From the NCBI GenBank assembly GCA_036568605.1, contig DATCSE010000338.1, positions 1 to 6,336 of the forward strand: a stretch of 6,336 bases of DNA. The letters run 5' to 3'. The translations under genes and the position numbers were made by a program. The notes under the pieces are model-generated. The model was given only the letters and a program-made list of their open reading frames with translations. It had not been told where the DNA came from and did not search any database. Origin of the DNA: DATCSE01 sp036568605 (GTDB lineage: Bacteria; Pseudomonadota; Gammaproteobacteria; Burkholderiales; Burkholderiaceae_C). Positions 1-6,336 of the stretch are shown one piece after another; position 1 is the stretch's first letter, and each line of letters starts with the position of its first letter.

Positions 1-1986
1 GCCCGCGCTGTACACGCAGCGCTTCAGGCGCTCGGCCACCACGGGGTCGAACGGGTTGCCGGCTTCCTGGAAGGCGCCGTAGCCGTCGGCATCCAGCACC
101 TCGGCCCACAGGTACACGTAGTAGCCGGCCGCATAGGCCGAGCCCGAGAACAGGTGCTGGAAGTGCGGCAGCCGGTGGTTCATTCCGATGTCGGCCGGCG
201 CACCCAGCCGCGCGAGCTCGTTGCGCTCGAACTCGACGATGTCAGGCGCCTCGGCATCGGTCCGCGCATGCACCGCCATGTCGACCAGCGCCGACGCGGT
301 GTAGCGCACGGTGTCGTATCCCTGGTTGAACAGGCGCGCGGCCAGCAGCTTCTCGATCAGCGCATCGGGAATCGGCTCGCCGGTGCGCCAGTGCCGCGCA
401 TGGCGCTTCAGCACCTCGGGCTCGGCCAGCCAGTGCTCGAAGATCTGCGACGGCAGCTCGACGAAATCGTTGAGCACCGCGGTGCCGGCGAGCCGCTCGT
501 AGGTCACGTTCGACAGCAGGCCGTGCAGCCCATGGCCGAACTCGTGGAACAGCGTGCTCGCGTCGTCGAAGCTGAGCAGCGTGGGCTCGCCCGGCGCCGC
601 CTTCGCGAAGTTGTTGTTGTTCAGCACGACCGGCACGCGACCCGCCGACGCGTTGCGCGACTGGTTGCGCAGCGTGCTCATCCACGCGCCGCTGCGCTTG
701 GTCGCCCGGGCGTAGTTGTCGTGCAGGAACAGGCCGATCAGCGAGCCGCTCTCGGCATCGCCCTGGTAGACCTCGTAGACCTTCACGTCCGGGTGGTACG
801 CCCGGATGTCCGGCTTCTCGACGAACGAGATGCCGAACAGCCGCTGCGCGCAGTCGAACGCGGCCTCGACCATGCGGTCCAGCGCGAAGTACGGCTTCAC
901 CGCCGCCTCGTCGAGGTCGTAGCGCACCTGGCGCACCTTCTCGGCGTAGTAGCGCCAGTCCCAGGCTTCTATCGTCGCCGTTTCCCCACGCGATAGCGCG
1001 AGCGCCTGCAGCGCCGCGCGCTCTTCGGCGGCCCGCGCCTTGGCCGGCTCCCAGACCTGCTCGAGCAGCCGCGTCACCGCCGCCTGCGTGCCGGCCATCG
1101 TGTCGGCCAGCGCATAGTCGGCATAACTCGCATAGCCATGCAGCCGCGCCTGCTCGCCGCGCAGCGTCAGGATCTCGCGCGCGATCGGGCGGTTGTCGTG
1201 CTCGCCGTCGTGCTCGCCGCGGCTGACCCACGCGCGGTACGCCTGCTCGCGCAGGTCGCGCCGTTCGGAGAAGGTCAGGAAAGGCACGATCAGCGAGCGC
1301 GACAGCGTGATCACCATCGCGTCGGCCATCCCGCGCTCGCTCGCGGCCTGGCGCGCCGCGGCACGCACGAAGTCGGGCAGCCCGGCGGCATCGGCCTCGT
1401 CGCGCAGCACGAGCTGGAACGACGACTCGTCGGCCAGCACGTTCTGGCCGAAACGCGTCATCAGCTCGGCGAGCCGCTCGACGATCTGGGCCTGACGCTG
1501 CTGGTCGGCCGGCGCCAGCTTCGCGCCGGCGCGCACGAAGTCGGTGTGGAAGCGCTCGAGCACGCGGCGCTGCTCGGGTGTCAGCCCGAGATCGTCGCGG
1601 CGCGACTGCAACGCGGCGATGCGCTCGAACAGCGCGCGGTGCATCGAGATCGCGCTGAAGTGCGCGGCCAGCCGCGGTGCCATGCGGCGCTGCACCGCCT
1701 GCAGGTCCGGCGAGGTTTCGCTGGACGTCAGGTTGCGGAACAGCTCGGCGACCCGATCGAGCAGCCGGCCGCTGCGGTCGAACGCGGCGATCGTGTTGTC
1801 GAAAGTCGGCGGCTCTGGAATCCGGCCGATCGCGTCGACCTCGGCGCGGTGCTGCGCCAGCGCCTCGTCGAACGCCGGCTCGAAGTGCTCGGCCCGGATC
1901 AGCGCGAACGGCGGCAGCTCGTGCGGCGTATCCCACCGCTGCAGCAGCGGGTTGTGGTGGTGGTCGTTGTTGGCGGCAGTGCTCAT
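1..1986 (-). CDS. dcp: Peptidyl-dipeptidase Dcp, M3 family zinc metallopeptidase (C-terminus cut by window edge)
   Basis: This enzyme releases dipeptides from the C-terminus of oligopeptides and acts in peptide turnover, normally in the cytoplasm. I translated the minus-strand frame from ATG at 1986 and it stays open for 662 codons to position 1 without a stop. Seen: the zinc motif HEFGH at residues 481-485 with the third ligand Glu510 in DFVELPSQ, 25 residues after the second His as in M3 peptidases. A substrate-binding His/Tyr-rich stretch, HLFSGSAYAAGYYVYLW, starts at His611. The WDWRYYAEKVRQ and DLDEAAVKPYF segments (about 342-367) resemble E. coli Dcp (681 aa) more than oligopeptidase A. 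The sequence ends at a point equivalent to about 30 residues before the E. coli C-terminus, so the gene is cut by the window, not broken. There is no signal peptide. The start is supported by a purine-rich ribosome site. It is probably the last gene of a gor-hypothetical-dcp unit, 35 bp after its neighbour. A run of four Asn (residues 456-459) is a minor oddity. Confidence 0.95.
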   Translation of the reverse strand, partial: MSTAANNDHHHNPLLQRWDTPHELPPFALIRAEHFEPAFDEALAQHRAEVDAIGRIPEPPTFDNTIAAFDRSGRLLDRVAELFRNLTSSETSPDLQAVQRRMAPRLAAHFSAISMHRALFERIAALQSRRDDLGLTPEQRRVLERFHTDFVRAGAKLAPADQQRQAQIVERLAELMTRFGQNVLADESSFQLVLRDEADAAGLPDFVRAAARQAASERGMADAMVITLSRSLIVPFLTFSERRDLREQAYRAWVSRGEHDGEHDNRPIAREILTLRGEQARLHGYASYADYALADTMAGTQAAVTRLLEQVWEPAKARAAEERAALQALALSRGETATIEAWDWRYYAEKVRQVRYDLDEAAVKPYFALDRMVEAAFDCAQRLFGISFVEKPDIRAYHPDVKVYEVYQGDAESGSLIGLFLHDNYARATKRSGAWMSTLRNQSRNASAGRVPVVLNNNNFAKAAPGEPTLLSFDDASTLFHEFGHGLHGLLSNVTYERLAGTAVLNDFVELPSQIFEHWLAEPEVLKRHARHWRTGEPIPDALIEKLLAARLFNQGYDTVRYTASALVDMAVHARTDAEAPDIVEFERNELARLGAPADIGMNHRLPHFQHLFSGSAYAAGYYVYLWAEVLDADGYGAFQEAGNPFDPVVAERLKRCVYSAG

Positions 1987-1995
1987 CGGCGCTGT

Positions 1996-2002
1996 TCTCC
2001 CC
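1996..2002 (-). promoter_or_regulatory. Ribosome binding site of dcp
   Basis: On the minus strand this reads GGGGAGA, 9 nt before the ATG at 1986. It supports that ATG as the start of Dcp and suggests independent translation initiation within a shared transcript. Confidence 0.65.
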
Positions 2003-2021
2003 GGAGATCGCGGACTCGCCG

Positions 2022-2504
2022 CTACTTGCCCTTGCGGATCGCGATCTCGTCGTCTTCGAAATAGCGCCGGTTGCTGCAGCTCTTCGTGAACGACTCGCGC
2101 TCCGTGTTGAAGGCCTGGACGCGGGCGTTGAACTGGTTCACCTGGTCCTGGTAATCGTCGATCATCTTGTCGCGCGCGGCGGCCTGCTCGTTGTAGGCGT
2201 TGACCGCGTCGGGGTTCGTGCGGTCCAGCGTTTCGAGCTGGGCCTTCAGCGTATCGCCACGCTTGCCGATCTCGGCCTTGTCGGCGTTGAGCTTGTCCTG
2301 CTGGCCTTGCAGTTCGCCGTCCTGCTGCTTGACCTTGGCTTGCTGGTTGATGCAGTCGCGCAGCTGCGCCTTGGTCAGGAATGCGCCGGTGCCTTTGCCG
2401 CCGCCGAACGAGGCTTCCTTGCCGGCTGCAAAACCGGCCGTCGCGGCCGACGACAGCAGCGCCGCGCCCAGCAGCGCGCGAATCAGGATCTGAGGGGTGT
2501 GCAT
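2022..2504 (-). CDS. Conserved hypothetical secreted coiled-coil protein
   Basis: Function unknown; I do not recognise a named family. The 160-residue product starts with a typical Sec signal peptide: a short basic N-region (Arg9), a hydrophobic core at about 10-23 and a likely signal peptidase I site around 23-27 (ATAGFAAG). No Cys sits at the cleavage point, so it is not an obvious lipoprotein. After a Gly-rich linker (about 32-40), residues about 44-140 are hydrophilic, rich in Gln, Lys, Asp and Glu, with a few regularly spaced hydrophobics, predicting a long helix or coiled coil. The mature protein has just two cysteines, Cys51 (LRDCINQQ) and Cys143 (TKSCSNRRYFEDDE), which could form a disulfide clamping the ends of a helical hairpin; that is inference. 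ATG at 2504 is the only sensible start, because the next Met is at residue 114, but its ribosome site is weak. It lies 46 bp after gor and 35 bp before dcp, probably in one operon. A periplasmic location is expected. Confidence 0.85.
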   Translation of the reverse strand: MHTPQILIRALLGAALLSSAATAGFAAGKEASFGGGKGTGAFLTKAQLRDCINQQAKVKQQDGELQGQQDKLNADKAEIGKRGDTLKAQLETLDRTNPDAVNAYNEQAAARDKMIDDYQDQVNQFNARVQAFNTERESFTKSCSNRRYFEDDEIAIRKGK

Positions 2505-2550
2505 GAGAACGAACGAAAAGCGAGGGGTTCGAAGAACGGCCAGGCGCGCA

Positions 2551-3933
2551 TCATGCCATCACCGACGCTACCCACGACGTCGTCACCGGTTCGCGCATCG
2601 TGACGAACTCTTCCGCCGCGGTCGGATGGATGCCGATCGTCGCGTCGAACTGCGCCTTGGTCGCGCCGGCCTTCAGCGCGACGCCGAAGCCCTGCACGAT
2701 CTCGCCGGCATCCGCGCCGACCATGTGCAGGCCGACGACGCGGTCGCTTGCCGCATCGACCACCAGCTTCATCAGGGTGCGCTCGTGACGTCCCGACAAG
2801 GTGTGCTTCAGCGCCTTGAACTCGCTGCGGAAGACGTGCACGTCGCCATGCCGCTCGCGCGCGGCCTGCTCGGTCAGGCCGACGGTGCCGATGCTCGGCT
2901 CGGTGAAGACCGCGGTCGGGATCAGCCCATAGTCGACGCGGCGCGCGCCGTCTCCGTACAGGTGGTCGACCAGCGCCATCGCCTCGGCCAGCGCGACCGG
3001 CGTGAGCTGCACGCGGTCTATCACGTCGCCCAGCGCATGGACAGTGGGCACGCTGCTGCGGAAATGCTCGTCGACGACGATGGCGCCGTCCGGCGACAGC
3101 GCGACGCCGAGCTCGGCCAGGCCCAGCCCTTCGGTGTTCGGGCGCCGCCCGGTCGCGTGCAGGATGGTGTCGGCTTCGAGCGTGCTGCCGTCGGCCAGCG
3201 TCGCACGCAGCGCGCCGCCATGCCGTTCGATTCGCGTCAACTCGGCCTGCGTGCGCAGCGCGACGCCGCGCTTGCGCATCTCGGCCGCGACGAAATGGCG
3301 GATGTCGTCGTCGAAGCCGCGCAGCATCTGCTCGCCGCGATAGACCAGCGTGACCTGCGCGCCCAGCCCGGCGAAGATGGAGGCGAACTCGCAGGCGATG
3401 TAGCCGCCGCCGACCACCGCCAGCCGCTGCGGGAACACCGGCAAGTCGAACATCTGGTCGGAGGTGACCGTGAGCTCGTGCCCCGGCAGCACCGGGACCG
3501 ACGGCCGTGCGCCGGTCGCGACCAGCACGCGCTTCGCCGCGAACACGCGGCCGTCGACCTCGACGCGGTCGGGCGCGCGCAGATGCGCGCGCCCGGGCAG
3601 CACCGTCACGCCGGCGCCGCGCAGCAGCTCGGCATAGAGCCGGTTGAGCCGGGTGATCTCGGCCGCGCGGTTGGACTTCAGCGTCGCCCAATCGAAGCGC
3701 GGCGCGGCCTCGACGGCCCAGCCGTAGCCGCGCGACTCCTCGAACGCATCGGCATAGTGGGACGCGTAGGCGTAGAGCTTCTTCGGGATGCAGCCCAGGT
3801 TCACGCAGGTGCCGCCCAGCGGCGCCGGATCGGCGACCGCGACGCGCGCACCGCGCTGCGCCGCCATGCGCGCCGCGCGCACGCCGCCGCTGCCGGCGCC
3901 GATGACGAAGAGATCGAACGAGTCGGAGGACAT
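2551..3933 (-). CDS. gor: Glutathione-disulfide reductase (NADPH)
   Basis: A cytoplasmic flavoenzyme that reduces glutathione disulfide to glutathione with NADPH. The 460-residue protein (E. coli Gor has 450) has the class I pyridine nucleotide-disulfide oxidoreductase order. These are the FAD-binding GAGSGG (12-17), the redox pair Cys43/Cys48 in GGTCVNLGCIPKK, VATGARP (138-144), the NADPH-binding GGGYIA (175-180), the second FAD motif TVHALGD (297-303), and a C-terminal dimer domain with catalytic His436-Glu441 in HPTAAEEF. Arg199 and Arg205 (YRGEQMLRGFD) match the two arginines that set NADPH preference in E. coli Gor, which argues against lipoamide dehydrogenase or an NADH enzyme. An in-frame ATG exists at 4017, but the start at 3933 is preferred: it has a GGGAG site 9 nt upstream and puts the Rossmann fold at the usual distance from the N-terminus, while the extra 28 residues are Arg-rich and unlike the family. 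First gene of a likely three-gene minus-strand unit. OxyR control is common for gor in other bacteria, but no site is identified here. Confidence 0.96.
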   Translation of the reverse strand: MSSDSFDLFVIGAGSGGVRAARMAAQRGARVAVADPAPLGGTCVNLGCIPKKLYAYASHYADAFEESRGYGWAVEAAPRFDWATLKSNRAAEITRLNRLYAELLRGAGVTVLPGRAHLRAPDRVEVDGRVFAAKRVLVATGARPSVPVLPGHELTVTSDQMFDLPVFPQRLAVVGGGYIACEFASIFAGLGAQVTLVYRGEQMLRGFDDDIRHFVAAEMRKRGVALRTQAELTRIERHGGALRATLADGSTLEADTILHATGRRPNTEGLGLAELGVALSPDGAIVVDEHFRSSVPTVHALGDVIDRVQLTPVALAEAMALVDHLYGDGARRVDYGLIPTAVFTEPSIGTVGLTEQAARERHGDVHVFRSEFKALKHTLSGRHERTLMKLVVDAASDRVVGLHMVGADAGEIVQGFGVALKAGATKAQFDATIGIHPTAAEEFVTMREPVTTSWVASVMA

Positions 3934-3942
3934 GGCGCGGGA

Positions 3943-3947
3943 CTCCC
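3943..3947 (-). promoter_or_regulatory. Ribosome binding site that decides the gor start
   Basis: The minus strand reads GGGAG with 9 nt to the ATG at 3933. This favours the 460-residue Gor over longer in-frame versions starting at 3966 or 4017. Confidence 0.6.
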
Positions 3948-4029
3948 GATGCGCAACGGCGAACATTGGTCGCCGCACTGTACGTGGCCTGACGTTCCGG
4001 CGCTGGCGCAGGGTCACGCTGTCCTACCC

Positions 4030-4106
4030 CCTCCGTTCGCCCTGAGCTTGTCGAAGGGCTGCTGCCCCTGGCACCAGGGCTTCGACAAGCTCAGCCCGAA
4101 CGGAGG
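4030..4106. repeat. REP-like palindrome (inverted repeat with 27-bp arms)
   Basis: The left arm 4030-4056 and the right arm 4080-4106 are reverse complements over 27 bp with only two mismatches (4040/4096 and 4041/4095). They flank a 23-bp centre that can itself pair partly (CTG..CAG and TGCC/GGCA-like matches). The arm core GAGCTTGTCGAAG / CTTCGACAAGCTC with a GTTCG/CGAAC tip is the familiar REP-type extragenic palindrome scattered through many proteobacterial genomes. Such elements are thought to be spread by RAYT (REP-associated Y1 transposase) enzymes; none is encoded in this window. As single-stranded DNA or RNA it would form a strong hairpin. It sits between two divergent 5' ends and has no U-tract, so a role as a terminator for either gene is unlikely. 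Recognition of the class is from memory of the consensus; the palindrome itself is seen directly. Confidence 0.9.
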
Positions 4107-4228
4107 AGAAGGCTCAGCCCGAACGGAGGAGAAGGCTCAGCCTGAACGGGAGGAGAAGGCTCAGCCCGAACGGAGGAGAAAGCTCAGCCCGAACGGAGGA
4201 GGAGGCTCGACCCGAACGGGAGGAGAAG
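4089..4228 (+). repeat. Tandem array of six 23/24-bp units derived from half a REP arm
   Basis: Six direct repeats start at 4089, 4112, 4135, 4159, 4182 and 4205, with lengths 23, 23, 24, 23, 23 and 24 bp. Each begins GCTCAGCCCGAACGGAGG (with small variations) and ends in GAGAAG or similar. Units 3 and 6 carry an extra G (CGGGAGG); unit 3 has CCTGAA for CCCGAA and unit 6 has GCTCGA for GCTCAG. The first unit overlaps the distal 18 bp of the right arm of the palindrome, so the array looks like repeated duplication of that half-arm plus a few flanking bases. The high identity suggests recent expansion by slippage or recombination. A unit length that is not a multiple of three fits non-coding DNA. 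Confidence 0.92.
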
Positions 4229-4233
4229 GCTGG

Positions 4234-4239
4234 TCTAAT
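4234..4239 (+). promoter_or_regulatory. Possible -10 element for yaeQ (tentative)
   Basis: TCTAAT matches the sigma-70 -10 consensus at five of six positions and is unusual in this GC-rich context. It lies just after the tandem array and 48 bp before the yaeQ ATG. No good -35 hexamer is seen at 16-18 bp upstream; that position falls inside the last repeat unit. Weak support only. Confidence 0.2.
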
Positions 4240-4287
4240 CGCCGCTTTCGCCATCGCCCCAACCGGGCACCCGAATCGAGCACCCGA

Positions 4288-4839
4288 ATGGCACTGAAAG
4301 CCACGATCCACAAAGCCACGCTGCAGATCGCCGACATGGACCGGCAGGTCTACGTGGACCATGCGGTGACGATCGCACGCCACCCGTCGGAGACCGACGA
4401 GCGCATGATGGTGCGCCTGCTGGCGCTTGCGCTGAACCTGCCCGCCGACGACACGCGCGGCACGCTGGAGCTCGCGAAAGACCTGTGGGACGTGGACGAG
4501 CCGGCGCTGTGGCAGCAAGACCTGACCGGCCAGATCGTGCAGTGGATCGACATCGGCCAGCCCGACGAGCGCCGCATGCTGCGCGCGAGCGGCCGCGCCG
4601 AGCGCGTGGTCGTCTACAGCTACGCCGCGAGCACGCCGATCTGGTGGGGCGGCATCGCGACGAAGATCACGCGCGCGGCCAACGTCGAGGTCTGGCAGAT
4701 CGTGCCCGAGCAGAGCCAGGCGCTGGCCGCGTTCGCGCAGCGCGGCATGCAATTGCAGCTCAGCGTGCAGGACGGCAGCGCCTGGCTGTCCGACGGCGAG
4801 CGCTCGGTCGAGATCACGCCGCGGCGGCTGAACCCGTGA
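4288..4839 (+). CDS. yaeQ: YaeQ family protein
   Basis: The 183-residue product aligns almost end to end with E. coli YaeQ (181 aa), as far as I can recall that sequence. The shared blocks are the N-terminal MALKATI.KAT (residues 1-11), ARHPSETDERMMVRLL (30-45), the DEP.LW segment (70-75), WI(D/E).G.PDERR (86-96), IWW (118-120), and QDGSAWLSDG (161-170). The family has a fold related to PD-(D/E)XK nucleases and was linked genetically in E. coli to suppression of RfaH loss; its biochemical role is not settled. It is a soluble cytoplasmic protein with no signal peptide or membrane segment. The start at 4288 is fixed by the conserved N-terminus, although no good Shine-Dalgarno lies just upstream. 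The reading frame stays open far upstream through the repeat array, which could mislead automatic start calling. It is divergent from gor and convergent with katG, 24 bp away, so probably monocistronic. Confidence 0.95.
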   Translation: MALKATIHKATLQIADMDRQVYVDHAVTIARHPSETDERMMVRLLALALNLPADDTRGTLELAKDLWDVDEPALWQQDLTGQIVQWIDIGQPDERRMLRASGRAERVVVYSYAASTPIWWGGIATKITRAANVEVWQIVPEQSQALAAFAQRGMQLQLSVQDGSAWLSDGERSVEITPRRLNP

Positions 4840-4863
4840 CCGAACGCTCGCCGTGCGGCCGGC

Positions 4864-6336
<1,473 letters not shown>

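Larger units (their letters stand above)
3934..4287. other. Divergent intergenic region between gor and yaeQ
   Basis: These 354 bp separate two divergently transcribed genes, so promoters for both should lie here. The gor-proximal ~95 bp (3934-4029) are unique sequence in which I find no convincing -35/-10 pair. The middle is taken by a REP-like palindrome and a tandem array (entered separately). The last ~59 bp before yaeQ (4229-4287) are unique. Open reading frames cross the region, but they carry only repeat-encoded low-complexity peptides and no recognisable domain, so I call no gene in it. Confidence 0.8.

Noticed and set aside
242..1936. A 564-codon minus-strand open frame overlapping dcp in another frame
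   Set aside because: It is an out-of-frame shadow of dcp, rich in Arg, Ala and Gly without motifs. The true frame carries HEFGH and all the Dcp blocks from 1986 to 1.
3934..4017. 28-residue N-terminal extension of Gor from the ATG at 4017
   Set aside because: Arg-rich, without signal or targeting character, not found in the family, and the internal ATG at 3933 has a well-spaced GGGAG. The extension is more likely the 5' leader.
4030..4106. Rho-independent terminator
   Set aside because: The hairpin is strong, but both flanking genes start here and point away from it, and no T-run follows either arm.
4089..4228. CRISPR array
   Set aside because: The units are 23/24 bp head to tail with no variable spacers and no cas genes nearby; it is a simple tandem repeat.
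4114..4752. Plus/minus shadow frames over yaeQ as an antisense gene
   Set aside because: The minus-strand frame has no recognisable domain and mirrors the yaeQ codon pattern; no ribosome site or separate support is seen.
2497..4839. A single 780-codon plus-strand open frame covering the gor antisense, the repeats and yaeQ
   Set aside because: Only its last 183 codons (yaeQ) look like a protein. The upstream part is antisense to gor with Arg/Ala/His-rich composition typical of shadow frames in GC-rich DNA, and the repeat part encodes low-complexity peptide. YaeQ has its conserved N-terminus at 4288.

Overview
The window looks like a chromosomal segment of a GC-rich (by eye about two thirds G+C) Proteobacterium. 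The third codon positions, the type of each protein (Dcp, a glutathione reductase, YaeQ, KatG) and the REP-type palindrome all fit Betaproteobacteria, most likely Burkholderiales. This taxonomic call is inference from sequence style; there is no rRNA or marker gene here.

Layout. Positions 1-3933 hold three minus-strand genes, read right to left: glutathione reductase (gor, 3933-2551), a small secreted coiled-coil protein of unknown function (2504-2022), and peptidyl-dipeptidase Dcp (from 1986, running off the left edge with about 30 residues missing). The gaps are 46 and 35 bp with no visible terminator, so the three may be co-transcribed. Positions 3934-4287 are a 354-bp divergent intergenic region. 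It contains a 77-bp near-perfect REP-like palindrome (4030-4106) and six tandem 23/24-bp copies derived from half of its right arm (4089-4228). The plus-strand gene yaeQ follows (4288-4839). It converges, 24 bp apart, on the 3' part of katG (catalase-peroxidase), whose remaining ~490 codons fill 4864-6336 on the minus strand; the N-terminal ~250 codons lie outside the window.

Biology. KatG removes hydrogen peroxide and Gor regenerates reduced glutathione with NADPH, so two oxidative-stress enzymes lie within about 1 kb of each other. They are on separate transcription units, with yaeQ and the repeat region between them. Dcp is a cytoplasmic zinc peptidase of peptide turnover. YaeQ is a conserved proteobacterial protein of nuclease-like fold with poorly defined function.

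Nothing here amounts to a new multi-gene system. The least ordinary items are the REP palindrome with its tandemly amplified half-arm between two divergent genes, and the unnamed secreted coiled-coil protein between gor and dcp.
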